Of a DNA stretch of 64,000 nucleotides, positions 49,836 through 60,698 are shown piece by piece. Source of the stretch: Rhodospirillales bacterium (GTDB taxonomy: Bacteria; Pseudomonadota; Alphaproteobacteria; ATCC43930; CGMCC-115725); assembly GCA_028288725.1 (NCBI GenBank), contig JAQGIC010000008.1:1-64000 (forward strand), in the 5' to 3' direction. Below the pieces are notes generated by a model. The model searched no databases. It was not told the origin of the DNA and was given only the letters and a program-made list of their open reading frames with translations. The position numbers were made by a program, and so were the translations under genes. The stretch's first letter is position 1, and the number at the start of each line of letters is the position of its first letter.

Positions 49836-51269
49836 ATGAGCGGACGGGACGAAACGCCGCTGTTCGTCCCGCGTCCGCACCAGATCCTGGCGCGCGACGC
49901 GATCCTCGACGCGCGCCACCGGGGCCGCCCCGGCTTTCTGCTGGGCGACCTGACCGGGCTCGGCAAGACACTCGCGGTCTGGCTCGCCGTCGCCGCGATG
50001 CCGGAGGCCGACCTGCTGATCGTCTGTCCCAAGGGCGCCATGCCGCAATGGCGCCGCACGATCCTGCTGTCGGGCGGGACCGATAAAGCGGTCACAATCA
50101 TCAATTACGAGCGGACCAAGTCGCTGTTCGCGCCGCCGCCCGCCAGCCTGAAGCGGTCGGTTCGGGCCAAGAACAACGAGCTGGCCAAGGCGGGCACGCC
50201 CAAGCGCACTTGGCCGCTGGTGATTTTCGACGAGAGCCATCGCCTGCGGAACCCCGGTTCGCAGCAAAGCATGGCCTGCCGGCGGCTCGCCGATGCGGCC
50301 TCCTTCACCGTCTATATGAGCGCGACCGCCGGGCAGTCGCCGCACGAACTGTCCTATCTGGGCCGGCTGCTGGTCCATGCCGCCGGCGGCGAGACCGACA
50401 CGATCGGCGGCTTCCGCGAGCTGATGAAGCGTCTCAGGATCGGGCGGGCCAAGGGCCGCTGGAAGAATTGGAGCTGGGACCCGAACGACCGCGACCGGCA
50501 GATGATGGCCGACCTGCTCTATAAGGGCGGCGACGCGATCGGGCTGCGCCGGCGACCCGGCGACATCGTCGGCTGGCCCGAGGTCCAGCGCGAAGTGGCC
50601 CCGGTGGCGCTCGATGCCGCGGCCCGCAAGCTCTACGAGGCGACCTGGCGCGCGTTCCGGCACGAGTTGGGCCTGGCCGGGGGCAGCACGCGCACGCCTG
50701 TCGGCCGCGTCGTGGGCATCCGCTATCGCCAGAAGGCGAGCCTGCTGAGGATTGCCGGCACGGCGGAGTTCGCCACCGACCTGCTGGATGACGGTCTGCA
50801 GGTCGCCCTGTCCGTGGCGTTTCTGGAAACGGGGGCCGCGCTGGAGCAGAAGCTCGCGGCCGGCGGCTGGCGCGTCGGTCAGATCAACGGCGAGCGCGAA
50901 GCGGCCGCGAACGAGGCGACCCGCCTCGCGTTCCAGACCGGCCGGCTCGACGCGGTCATCTTCACCGTGACCGAGTCCATTTCGCTGCATCGGGGCGAGA
51001 TGCCCGGCGGCGATCGGGACCGGGCACTGATCCTGCACGACATGCGCCATAGCGCCGTGCAATTGCAGCAGATCGAGGGCCGCTGCCATCGCGACGGCCA
51101 GCAGGCGACGATCTATTACGCCTTCGCCGAGGGCACCGTGGAAGAACAGATCGCGGCCCGCGTCGTCGGCCGCATGGCCGCGATGGACGGCATGGCCGGC
51201 GACGACACGGCGGAGTTGGACGACATCGCCCGCATGATTGACGATCTCGCCGCGGAACGAGATACCTGA
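49836..51269 (+). CDS. SNF2/DEAD-like helicase
   Basis: LLGDLTGLGKTLAVWLA (Walker A-like), VIFDESHRLRNPGSQQS (DESH), C-terminal LQQIEGRCHRDGQ motif VI. Confidence 0.8.
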   Translation: MSGRDETPLFVPRPHQILARDAILDARHRGRPGFLLGDLTGLGKTLAVWLAVAAMPEADLLIVCPKGAMPQWRRTILLSGGTDKAVTIINYERTKSLFAPPPASLKRSVRAKNNELAKAGTPKRTWPLVIFDESHRLRNPGSQQSMACRRLADAASFTVYMSATAGQSPHELSYLGRLLVHAAGGETDTIGGFRELMKRLRIGRAKGRWKNWSWDPNDRDRQMMADLLYKGGDAIGLRRRPGDIVGWPEVQREVAPVALDAAARKLYEATWRAFRHELGLAGGSTRTPVGRVVGIRYRQKASLLRIAGTAEFATDLLDDGLQVALSVAFLETGAALEQKLAAGGWRVGQINGEREAAANEATRLAFQTGRLDAVIFTVTESISLHRGEMPGGDRDRALILHDMRHSAVQLQQIEGRCHRDGQQATIYYAFAEGTVEEQIAARVVGRMAAMDGMAGDDTAELDDIARMIDDLAAERDT

Positions 51270-51386
51270 GCTTCCATCTTGCTCGAAAGACGGCCTTCAA
51301 CACTCAGATTCTAGAGAGTTATTGCTCTTTTATTCGGTCTATGGTTAACGTATCGCTTCGAAGCCAGTTGGGGGAGACATCTGGCG

Positions 51387-52607
51387 ATGCGACACATGCT
51401 TTTCGTCCGAAAAATCAGGGGGTTGGTGCCGCAACGGCGCCAGGTCGAGCTGCGCCGGGCCATCGCCGGCGTGGCACTCATGTCCGGCCTCGCCGCCTGT
51501 TCCGGGCCACCGCAGACCGCCGCCCGCGCGCCGCTGCAACCCTCCACGCCGGTTTACACCGCCAGCTATGCCCCGCCGGGACCGTCCAGCGACCCGTGGG
51601 GTCCCTATATCAAAGAGGCATCGACCCGCTTCACCGTCCCGGAGAAATGGATCCGGGAGGTCATGCGCCAGGAATCCGGCGGCCACGAATATATCAACGG
51701 GGGCCTCACCACCTCGTCGGTCGGCGCCATGGGCCTGATGCAGCTGATGCCTGCGACCTATGCCCAGATGCGCGACCGCTACGGCCTCGGACCCGACCCG
51801 TACGCGCCGCACGACAACATCATGGCCGGCACCGCCTATATCGGCGAGATGTACGCCCGCTACGGCTCGCCCGGCTTTCTCGCCGCCTATAATGCCGGGC
51901 CCGGGCGGCTCGATTCCTATCTGGTCGGCGGCACGCCGCTGCCGCACGAGACGGTCGGCTACCTGGCCTCGATCGGGCCGCGGCTGGGCGATGCCTCGGC
52001 CCCGACCGGGCCGCTCGCCCATTATGCGTCGGCGGAAATGTCGGCCGACGCGCTGAACGCCCGGTCGCTGAACGGCACGCTGCCGGTACCGCGTCCGGTC
52101 GCGGCGCCGGCCGTCCAACTGGCCAGCTACCAGCCGTCGGTGCCGGCTCCCACCGGTGATCTCGGCCGCGAACTGGCGGCGCGCAACGCCAGGCCGATCG
52201 AAGCCTCGCCGCTCGCCCCCTATGCCCCGCCGCCGGCGCCGGCCCAGCCGGTCCGCCAGGCGGCGCCCGCCCCGGTAGCCCCCGCCCCGGTAGCCCATGT
52301 CGTGCTGGCTTCGGCCAATGTCGCCCTGCCCGCCGCCGCGTTCGCGGGCGGCGGCTGGACCGTCCAGGTCGGCGCCTTCAGCACCCAGGCCCAGGCCCAG
52401 GCTGCCGCGGCGGACGCCAAGGGTCGTGCCCATGGTGCGCTCGACCGGGCCCGCCCGGCCGTCGCCGCCGTACCGCGCGCCGGTGCCGCGATGGTCTACC
52501 GGGCACAGCTGACCGGCTTCACGGCCGATGGGGCGAACGACGCCTGCGACCGGCTCACGCGCGAACATGTCGCCTGCCTGGTCGTGGCACCCCGCGGCGA
52601 ACTTTAG
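51387..52607 (+). CDS. Lytic transglycosylase (SLT) with C-terminal SPOR domain, lipoprotein
   Basis: LAACSGPP lipobox; RQESGGHEYINGG...GAMGLMQLMPATY; WTVQVGAFSTQAQAQ. Confidence 0.88.
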   Translation: MRHMLFVRKIRGLVPQRRQVELRRAIAGVALMSGLAACSGPPQTAARAPLQPSTPVYTASYAPPGPSSDPWGPYIKEASTRFTVPEKWIREVMRQESGGHEYINGGLTTSSVGAMGLMQLMPATYAQMRDRYGLGPDPYAPHDNIMAGTAYIGEMYARYGSPGFLAAYNAGPGRLDSYLVGGTPLPHETVGYLASIGPRLGDASAPTGPLAHYASAEMSADALNARSLNGTLPVPRPVAAPAVQLASYQPSVPAPTGDLGRELAARNARPIEASPLAPYAPPPAPAQPVRQAAPAPVAPAPVAHVVLASANVALPAAAFAGGGWTVQVGAFSTQAQAQAAAADAKGRAHGALDRARPAVAAVPRAGAAMVYRAQLTGFTADGANDACDRLTREHVACLVVAPRGEL

Positions 52608-52727
52608 CTAGAGCGCGATGATATGAGGCCCCATCGGCCTCATATCTGAATCGCCCTCTAAATCAAATAACTAGAGCCTGATTCACCGATCAAACCGAGT
52701 CGGTTTGATCGGTGAATCAGGCTCTAG
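52608..52727. repeat. Convergent-intergenic repeat copy A, including 57-bp perfect inverted repeat 52671-52727
   Basis: CTAGAGCCTGATTCACCGATCAAACCGA-G-TCGGTTTGATCGGTGAATCAGGCTCTAG. Confidence 0.85.
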
Positions 52728-53674
52728 CGGCAGATGAAATCGTCGACGGTCCCGGCCTCGCCCGGGCTGATGCCGCAGAGCTGCGTGCCTTTCGCATACT
52801 CGACCCGATAGACCTCCAGCGGGTGCTCGCGCGGGTCGAACGGGTGGCGCGGCAGCAGCTGATCCAGATAGGTCATGCCCTGCAGCGGCCCCAGTTCGCT
52901 CTGGCCCGCCTGCATATCGCCCAGCTCGTTCTTCAGCCGGACCGCCGCCTCGGGCGCATAGCGCCCGGCTGTCAGGCGCCCGCCGCCGATATCGGCCAGC
53001 ACGTCGCGCACCAGCGGCGCGCTCGGCCGTTCGGCCCCGTCCGGCGGCACGGTCAGCCTGGTCGCCTCGATCGGCACGCCGCCGGTCATCCGGGCGCCGA
53101 GTGCCCCGCCGCTGATCGATCCCACCAGCGACGAGCCGGAGCGCGCCGACGCCGTCAGGATCAGGTTGGCCGGACCGATCCAGGACGTGAGCGTGATCTG
53201 GTTGCCGTCGATGCTACCGGCCACGTTCCTGGCCAGGCGCAGGCAATGCGCGTCGAGCCGGTCGCCGGTCTGGCGCAGCTCGCAGATATCGCGGTCGCCG
53301 GTCTCCCCGCTGTAGCGGATATGCACGCCCGACAGCAGCCCGACATCCATGCCGAGCCGCTTGGGCGAATTCACCTTCCACAGGCCGGTAAAGCTGTGGC
53401 CAAGCACGGTGATCTGCTCGGTGGTCGGGTTGGGGGGCGCCGCGATTTCGGGTGGCTCGGCTGCCGCAGGCCCGGCCTGTTGCGCCGCGATCGGCGGTTC
53501 GGATCGAACGGGAGCCGCCGCCGGCTCGGTCGTCGCCGCGACCGGGATCGACAGGTCCGTGACATCGCCCTGGCGCGAGACGCAGCCACCGGCCAGCCCG
53601 AGGGCCAGCATCGCCATCCATCCTATCCGGCAACCCGAGGCCATCACCCTTCCCTCCAGAACGCCCAATATCAT
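52724..53674 (-). CDS. Lipoprotein of unknown function
   Basis: LALGLAGGCVSRQ lipobox; long conserved-looking ORF. Confidence 0.6.
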   Translation of the reverse strand: MILGVLEGRVMASGCRIGWMAMLALGLAGGCVSRQGDVTDLSIPVAATTEPAAAPVRSEPPIAAQQAGPAAAEPPEIAAPPNPTTEQITVLGHSFTGLWKVNSPKRLGMDVGLLSGVHIRYSGETGDRDICELRQTGDRLDAHCLRLARNVAGSIDGNQITLTSWIGPANLILTASARSGSSLVGSISGGALGARMTGGVPIEATRLTVPPDGAERPSAPLVRDVLADIGGGRLTAGRYAPEAAVRLKNELGDMQAGQSELGPLQGMTYLDQLLPRHPFDPREHPLEVYRVEYAKGTQLCGISPGEAGTVDDFICR

Positions 53675-53732
53675 ATAGAAACATCAAACGCGGGGCGCCC
53701 GCGCTTTCTTCCGCGACAAGTTGGATATCGCC

Positions 53733-54826
<1,094 letters not shown>

Positions 54827-54830
<4 letters not shown>

Positions 54831-54896
54831 AGCCTGATCCGATCAAGCCTGCTCGGCTTGATCGGTGAATCAGTCTCTAAATATTTGATTTAGAGC
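54827..54896. repeat. Convergent-intergenic repeat copy B
   Basis: CCGATCAAGCC-tgctc-GGCTTGATCGG followed by GAATCAGTCTCTAAATATTTGATTTAGAG. Confidence 0.75.
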
Positions 54897-56200
54897 GAGG
54901 CGGTGGCGGTCGCCCTGGCGAAGGGGCGCCGCCCGGCCAGCGCCAGCAGCGGTCCGACGATGCCGGCGGCCAGGATCACGATCAGCAGGGACCGGCCCAA
55001 CGCCCGTTCGTCCTGAAACAGCTGGTCGGTCAGGAGACCGACCAGCGCCGGCCCGAGACCGAGGCCGACCAGGGTCACGATCGACAGGAACAGCGCGCTG
55101 AGCGTGCCGCGATACCGGTCGGGCGTCAGCAGTTGCAGGGCGGCTAGGCTGGTCGGCGTCGCGGCCGAGACCAGGAACGCGAACAGTGGATAGCTCGCCT
55201 GGGCCAGCCACAGCCGATCGGTCATGCAGAAGATCGCGCCGGGCACCAGTGCCAGGGCCAGGAATACCGCCATGACCAGATGCTGTGCGGCCGGGATGCC
55301 GCGCGCCTGCAGCCGATCGGTAAGGAACCCCCCGAAGAATTGCCCGGTCGGCGCCGAGATCAGGAACATCGTCCCGATCAGCATCGCGCCGGCCCCCGGT
55401 GCCAAGCCGAACTGCCGGACGAAGAACAGCGGCGCCCAGGCGCCCTGCGTCTGGGCGATCGTGACGTTGCAGCAGGCTGCGGCGGTCAGGAAGGCGTAGG
55501 CGCGCAGATGGGTGCGGACGTGACCCAGGGCCGCGCCAAGGCCGGCCTGCTCCTGCGGCATGGCCGCCCGCGCGGGTTCGCGGAGGGTCGTGACCAGGGC
55601 GGCAACCACCAGTCCGGGCGGGCCCGCGAGCAGGAACAGCACCTGCCAGGGGGCCACCATGCCCAGCAGCGGCAGCTCGATCGGGCCCGCGCCGCCGAGG
55701 CGCGTCAGCAGATAGCCGCCGCCCATCAGCGCCGTCGAGGTGCCGATCGTGGCGCCCATGATGAACACCGCCACCCCGCGCGCCATCTTCGGCCGCGGCA
55801 TCACGCTGCCGAGCAGGGACATGCCGGCCGGCACCAGGCTGGCCTCGCCCAGGCCGACCCCGATGCGGGCGAGAAAGAACATCGCGAACGACCCGGCGAG
55901 CCCGCAGATCGCGGTCATGGCGGTCCAGAACAGGATGCCGAGCGCGATCATCGCGCGCCGATCGACCCGGTCGGCCAGCCGCCCGAACGGAATGCCGCCT
56001 AGGCTATAGAGGATGACGAAGGAGGTGCCGTGCAACAGGCCGAACTGGGTGTCGCTCAAGCCCAGATCGTGCTTGATCGGCACGCCGGCGACGCTGACGA
56101 GAGCGCGGTCCAGGAAGGAAACGGCATAGCCACAACCCAGCAATCCCGCCATATACCAAGGGGAACGGCGGATGCCGCCCCCGCGCGTCGAGCTCTGCAC
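54890..56200 (-). CDS. MFS transporter
   Basis: GYAVSFLDRALVSVAGVPIKHDLGLSDTQFGLLHGTSF; GIPFGRLADRVDRR. Confidence 0.9.
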   Translation of the reverse strand: MQSSTRGGGIRRSPWYMAGLLGCGYAVSFLDRALVSVAGVPIKHDLGLSDTQFGLLHGTSFVILYSLGGIPFGRLADRVDRRAMIALGILFWTAMTAICGLAGSFAMFFLARIGVGLGEASLVPAGMSLLGSVMPRPKMARGVAVFIMGATIGTSTALMGGGYLLTRLGGAGPIELPLLGMVAPWQVLFLLAGPPGLVVAALVTTLREPARAAMPQEQAGLGAALGHVRTHLRAYAFLTAAACCNVTIAQTQGAWAPLFFVRQFGLAPGAGAMLIGTMFLISAPTGQFFGGFLTDRLQARGIPAAQHLVMAVFLALALVPGAIFCMTDRLWLAQASYPLFAFLVSAATPTSLAALQLLTPDRYRGTLSALFLSIVTLVGLGLGPALVGLLTDQLFQDERALGRSLLIVILAAGIVGPLLALAGRRPFARATATASL

Positions 56201-56265
56201 TGCGCCGGAATTCCTTGAAAGTGCAAACGATCGTTCGCTGAAACTTCCGCAAATTCATCGCTCCG

Positions 56266-57378
56266 TCAAGCGGGCGATGGAGCGGCTTCTTCCAGCAATG
56301 CCATGACCGCCGACTCTTCGGCGCTCAGCCCCTCCTGCGGCCGGGCCGTGAAGCGGGCGACGAGCGCCCGGTACCGCGGCGCGAGCGTGCCGGTCATATG
56401 GCCGTCGAGCACCGTCGGGTGAATATAGCATTTGCGGCAGATCGCCGGCGTATTGCCGAGCGCCGCCGACACCTGCCCGATCGCCTGCAGCATGGTGCGC
56501 TTGCGGGCGGCATCGCTGTCATCGACCGGCTGGGCCGCGAGGGCCATGACCGACAGATAGGTGCCGGCCCAGGTGCGGAAATCCTTGGCGGTGATCTCTT
56601 CGTCGCTGGCTTGGCGCAGGTATTCGTTGACGTCGGCGGAGCCGACGGCGTGGCGCTGGCCGGTCTCGTCCAGATATTGGAACAGCTCCTGCCCGGGCAG
56701 GTCGCGCAGCCGGCGCACCAGCGAGACGAGCTGTCGATTGCGTACGACCACGTGCCATTTGATGCCCGACTTCGCCTGAAACGACAGCTCGACCTTGTTG
56801 CCGTCGATGCGCGCGTGTCGATTGCGCAAGGTCGTCAGGCCGAAGCTTTTGTTCTGCCTGGCATATTCCGGGTTGCCGATCCGGATGAAGGTCGTTTCCA
56901 TCAGGCGCACGATGGTGGCCAGCACCTTGTCGCGCGGCAGACCGTGCTTCGCCAGATCGGCCGCCACGCGCCGGCGCAACCGCGGCAGCGCCCGGATGAA
57001 GCTCGCCACCCGCTCGTATTTGGCGGCGTCGCGGAAATTGCGCCAGGCCGGATGATAGCGATATTGCTTGCGCCCCCGCGCATCCCGCCCGCTGGCCTGG
57101 ATATGGCCGTTCGGGTCCGGACAGATCCAGACATCGCGATAGGCGGGCGGCACCGCCAGCGCGCGGATCCGGGCGAGCCTGGCCGGGTCGCGGATGATCG
57201 CGCCGTCCGGATCGCGATAATACCAGCCGCGCCCGGCGCGGTGCCGGCTGATGCCCGGTGTCGCGTCGCTGACATAAAGCAGCTTGACCGTAAGGGCGAC
57301 GATCTCAGTCGGCGGCTTGTCAGTTCGAGGCGGCTTATCGAGCCTGAGCTCGCCCGCCGGCAGTTTGAAGACGGCCAT
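56266..57378 (-). CDS. DNA topoisomerase IB (poxvirus type)
   Basis: YYRDPDGAIIRDPARLARIRALAVPPAYRDVWICPDPNGHIQASGRDARGRKQYRYHP. Confidence 0.93.
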   Translation of the reverse strand: MAVFKLPAGELRLDKPPRTDKPPTEIVALTVKLLYVSDATPGISRHRAGRGWYYRDPDGAIIRDPARLARIRALAVPPAYRDVWICPDPNGHIQASGRDARGRKQYRYHPAWRNFRDAAKYERVASFIRALPRLRRRVAADLAKHGLPRDKVLATIVRLMETTFIRIGNPEYARQNKSFGLTTLRNRHARIDGNKVELSFQAKSGIKWHVVVRNRQLVSLVRRLRDLPGQELFQYLDETGQRHAVGSADVNEYLRQASDEEITAKDFRTWAGTYLSVMALAAQPVDDSDAARKRTMLQAIGQVSAALGNTPAICRKCYIHPTVLDGHMTGTLAPRYRALVARFTARPQEGLSAEESAVMALLEEAAPSPA

Positions 57379-57384
57379 CGGTCG

Positions 57385-57783
57385 TCAGGCGCTCGGGTCC
57401 CGGTGCCCGCGCGGACGGGGATTCTGCGCGGCGGTCGATTGAACCGCCGGCGGCAAGCTGTCGTTCATATTCCCACCATGCACCGTCGATTCCGCCGGGC
57501 CATATTCGCGCAGAATCGCATCGACTGCCGAGGCCTCGGCGAGGTCAGCCTCGACCGCGACCAGCGTCCGGCCCTGGCCGAGGCTCGCAAGATAGGGATC
57601 GATCGTCTCCGGCGGCAGCCAGTCCACCTCGATCCGTGCGGCCTCCGTGCCGGTCGGGTCGACCCGATGGACGATGGCGCCCGGAACCCGCGCCTTGACC
57701 GCACCCGCCGCCAGACCCGCGGCTTCCGCATTGTCGAACAGCGCCACGATGGTCGCGGCCGATGTGATCGCACTCGCCGACAT
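57385..57783 (-). CDS. Hypothetical protein
   Basis: MSASAITSAATIVALFDNAEAAGLAAGAV...; divergent to 57912 gene. Confidence 0.55.
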   Translation of the reverse strand: MSASAITSAATIVALFDNAEAAGLAAGAVKARVPGAIVHRVDPTGTEAARIEVDWLPPETIDPYLASLGQGRTLVAVEADLAEASAVDAILREYGPAESTVHGGNMNDSLPPAVQSTAAQNPRPRGHRDPSA

Positions 57784-57815
57784 GACATTTCTCCCGGGCG
57801 ACGGCCCCGAACAGA

Positions 57816-57840
57816 AACCGTTGAAGCCGCCTCGGGTTCC
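57816..57840 (-). promoter_or_regulatory. Candidate general-stress (EcfG-type) promoter GGAAC-N16-GGTT
   Basis: Close to GGAAC-N16/17-CGTT; upstream of hypothetical plus topoisomerase IB. Confidence 0.35.
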
Positions 57841-57845
57841 GCCGA

Positions 57846-57871
57846 GGAACACGCCTCGACGGCTGCGTGTT
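57846..57871 (+). promoter_or_regulatory. Candidate EcfG-type promoter GGAAC-N17-TGTT
   Basis: Upstream of DUF2934 gene; divergent with preceding site. Confidence 0.35.
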
Positions 57872-57911
57872 ATCCGGTCAGACGACGGCCCCATCCGGAG
57901 CGGAGCAAACC

Positions 57912-58247
57912 ATGACCGACACCTATGACGCCTACGAAGAGCGGGTTCGCGCCCGGGCCCATGAGATCTGGGTCCGCGAAGGCAAGCCCGACGGCCGGGC
58001 CGAAGACCATTGGGCGCTCGCCCGCGAGGAGGTTTCTGAAGAGGAAGGCATCCCAAACTCGCTGAAGCCGATCGAACCGGAGGGGCCGATCGCCGAACCG
58101 CTGCTGGCGGTCGAAAGCCTGGGCGACCTGCCCGGCCGCCTGTCGGACCAGGGCGAGAGGCAGGACTATCCGGTGCGCCGCAAAGCGCCGAAGGCCACGG
58201 CCGACGCGACCAAGCCTTCCTCGAAGCGGAAATCTGTCGCCCTGTGA
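57912..58247 (+). CDS. DUF2934-family protein
   Basis: RVRARAHEIWVREGKPDGRAEDHWALAREEV. Confidence 0.8.
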   Translation: MTDTYDAYEERVRARAHEIWVREGKPDGRAEDHWALAREEVSEEEGIPNSLKPIEPEGPIAEPLLAVESLGDLPGRLSDQGERQDYPVRRKAPKATADATKPSSKRKSVAL

Positions 58248-58248
58248 C

Positions 58249-58357
58249 GCTAGAGTATCCGTTCAACCGCTGCGGTTTGATCGATGAATCACTCTAAATA
58301 TCTGGTTTAGAGGGCGATTCAAACACGAGGCCGAGTTGTCCTCATCTCATCGCGTTA
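58249..58357. repeat. Convergent-intergenic repeat copy C
   Basis: Aligns with reverse complement of copy A along most of its length. Confidence 0.75.
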
Positions 58358-59359
58358 ATCGGCCACCAGCGCCGGACCGGGCGGGCTGTCCGCCCCGCCG
58401 AGCTGGTAGTCGACCGCATCGCGCATCAGCCGGTACTTCACCTGGTTCAGGTTCACGTCGCGGAAGTAATTCACCAGATCGCCCCAGGGATCGGCCATCT
58501 TGCCGATGCCCGAGATGAAGGCGACGATGCCGCCGACCTCCAGCTCGCCTGCATGAACCAGCCAACCGCCGACCAGCAGCGCCGCGATGATCTGCAGCTG
58601 GGTGCTGAGATTCATCAGGAAGTTCATGGAGAACTTGAGCTTCAGAATGCCGACGTTGAGGTGGAATACCCGCTCGATCCGTTCGTCGTCGCGCAGATCG
58701 TCGGCATCGAGATCATCCTCGGCGGGGCGGCCCACCACGCTGATGCTGAGGCGCCGAATGATCTTCACCCGCTTCTTCGTCCGCCGGTTCATCGACCGCT
58801 GCATCAAGGGCACGAAGATCAGCTGGGGAACGAACAGGCCCAGCGCCGAGAGGCCCATACGCCAATCGACATGGACCATATAGCCGAGCACCGACGCCAG
58901 AATGCCGATCTCGAGCAGCGGTTCGGAGATGGCACCGCCGACGAAGCCGCCGATCGGCTCGACCTCGGAGACGACCATGGACGCTTGTATGCCGGTCGCT
59001 TCCGAGCTGCTCGACGCATCGGAGGCGGAACTGGACAGCAGGCGGACCCGATGGCGCAGGTCTCGCGTCGCCCATTCGCCGACCCAGCCCCGATAGACAT
59101 TCAGGATCAGCTTGGTGCCGCCCTGCAATAGAACGGCGCCCAGATAGCCGCCGCACAGCACGACGATCATCTGGTATTCGCGATGCTTGACCAGATCGTT
59201 GATGACCCGGCGCTGGATTTCCAGCGGTACGATTTCCAGCAGGAACACGGCGATCGTCAGCAGCGCGATGCCGATCTGATGGCGGCCGGTCGCCCGGATG
59301 ACATAGCCAAAGAGGCCGCGATGGAGCCGGATCGCGGTTTCGTCGAGCGGTTGGGGCAC
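58355..59359 (-). CDS. ABC-exporter-like transmembrane domain protein without nucleotide-binding domain
   Basis: FLLEIVPLEIQRRVINDLV..., IVAFISGIGKMADPWGDLVNYFRD; no Walker A in ORF. Confidence 0.65.
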   Translation of the reverse strand: MPQPLDETAIRLHRGLFGYVIRATGRHQIGIALLTIAVFLLEIVPLEIQRRVINDLVKHREYQMIVVLCGGYLGAVLLQGGTKLILNVYRGWVGEWATRDLRHRVRLLSSSASDASSSSEATGIQASMVVSEVEPIGGFVGGAISEPLLEIGILASVLGYMVHVDWRMGLSALGLFVPQLIFVPLMQRSMNRRTKKRVKIIRRLSISVVGRPAEDDLDADDLRDDERIERVFHLNVGILKLKFSMNFLMNLSTQLQIIAALLVGGWLVHAGELEVGGIVAFISGIGKMADPWGDLVNYFRDVNLNQVKYRLMRDAVDYQLGGADSPPGPALVAD

Positions 59360-59503
59360 GGGACGGGAATCTCCGGAACAAGGGGCAAGGGCTTTCGATC
59401 AACACTCAACACCCGGTTACGTTCGCAAATGCCACGGAACCCACGGCGGGGGCGAAGAATTCCTTCTGATAGCGGCCCATCACTTGTCACAGGAGAGCAG
59501 GCC

Positions 59504-59710
59504 ATGCCGGAAAGATATCCCCCGAAGCTCGCGACGGAAGACGCCCGCCAGGGCGAAACCAGCGGCCATATGCGCGTCGTGCTGACGCTGTCGTTCATCG
59601 GCGCCGTCATCGTGCTCGCGGCCTTGCTGGTCTGGTGGTCGAAGGTCGGACAGAACCATCTGCCCGCCGCAGTCGCGGCCCCGCCCGCGATCAGCCAGCC
59701 AGCCCATTAA
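59504..59710 (+). CDS. Small single-TM protein
   Basis: SD aggaga; VVLTLSFIGAVIVLAALLVWW. Confidence 0.6.
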   Translation: MPERYPPKLATEDARQGETSGHMRVVLTLSFIGAVIVLAALLVWWSKVGQNHLPAAVAAPPAISQPAH

Positions 59711-59733
59711 CCCCAGCCCGAGGAGACTGACTC

Positions 59734-60285
59734 ATGGCCAATGAACTGGCAGGCAAACACATCGCCATCCTGGCAACCGACGGGTTCGAACAGAGCGAAC
59801 TCACAGAGCCGCGCAAGGCGCTCATCGCCGCCGGCGCCTCGGTCGACATCGTGGCGCCCCAGGCAGGCCGGATCCAGGGCATGCGGCATCACGACAAGGG
59901 CGACCGGGTGACGGTCGACAAGCCATTGGACCAGGCCGACGCCGACGCCTACGAGGCCCTGGTGTTGCCGGGCGGTGTCGCCAACCCCGATACGCTGCGG
60001 ACCGACGAACGGGCCGTCGCCTTCGTGCGCGCCTTCGCGACGGCGGGCAAGCCGATCGCCGCGATCTGCCACGGCCCCTGGACGCTGATCGAAGCGGAGG
60101 CGGTCCAGGGCAGAACACTTACCTCCTGGCCGTCGCTCAAGACCGATCTTCGCAACGCCGGCGCCGAATGGGTCGACCAGGAAGTGGTCGTCGATCACGG
60201 TCTGGTCACCAGCCGCAAGCCGGACGATCTGCCCGCCTTCTGCGCCAAGATGATCGAAGAATTTCGCGAAGGCAGCCACGCCTGA
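59734..60285 (+). CDS. PfpI/DJ-1 family protein (type 1 glutamine amidotransferase-like)
   Basis: KHIAILATDGFEQSELTEPRKAL...PIAAICHGPWTLIEA. Confidence 0.92.
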   Translation: MANELAGKHIAILATDGFEQSELTEPRKALIAAGASVDIVAPQAGRIQGMRHHDKGDRVTVDKPLDQADADAYEALVLPGGVANPDTLRTDERAVAFVRAFATAGKPIAAICHGPWTLIEAEAVQGRTLTSWPSLKTDLRNAGAEWVDQEVVVDHGLVTSRKPDDLPAFCAKMIEEFREGSHA

Positions 60286-60312
60286 AACAGCCAACCGGAT
60301 CGGAGGTGTGTC

Positions 60313-60627
60313 ATGCCCCGGGGCGATAAATCGAAATACACCGACAAGCAGGAACGCAAGGCCGACCATATCGCCGAAAGCTACGAGCAGCGCGGCGTGT
60401 CGGAAGGGGAGGCCGAGCGTCGCGCCTGGGCCACCGTCAATAAGGAAAGCGGGGGCGGCAACAAGAGCGGATCGGGCCGCGGCCATGCGGAGAACCATGC
60501 CTCTTCGCGCAAGGGCGGCAAGATCGGCGGGAAGGCCGCCGCGTCGCGCACGGCCGCAGAGCGATCGGCATCAGCCAAGAAAGCGGCCGAGACCCGCAAG
60601 CGCAACGCCGAGCATCACACGCATTAA
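60313..60627 (+). CDS. KGG-motif small stress/plasmid-stabilization-like protein
   Basis: ASSRKGGKIGGKAAASRTAAERSASAKKAAETRKRN. Confidence 0.75.
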   Translation: MPRGDKSKYTDKQERKADHIAESYEQRGVSEGEAERRAWATVNKESGGGNKSGSGRGHAENHASSRKGGKIGGKAAASRTAAERSASAKKAAETRKRNAEHHTH

Positions 60628-60698
60628 GCTCAGTCTCCAAGCAACCGGGAGCGGGTCGAAAGACTTGTTGTTCCTGATAGAAAACAGGAGGACGCCCC

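Noticed and set aside
49005-51089. 694-aa minus-strand ORF across the HTH/Pro-rich and helicase genes
   Set aside because: Shadow ORF; plus-strand genes have start signals, motifs and recognisable domains
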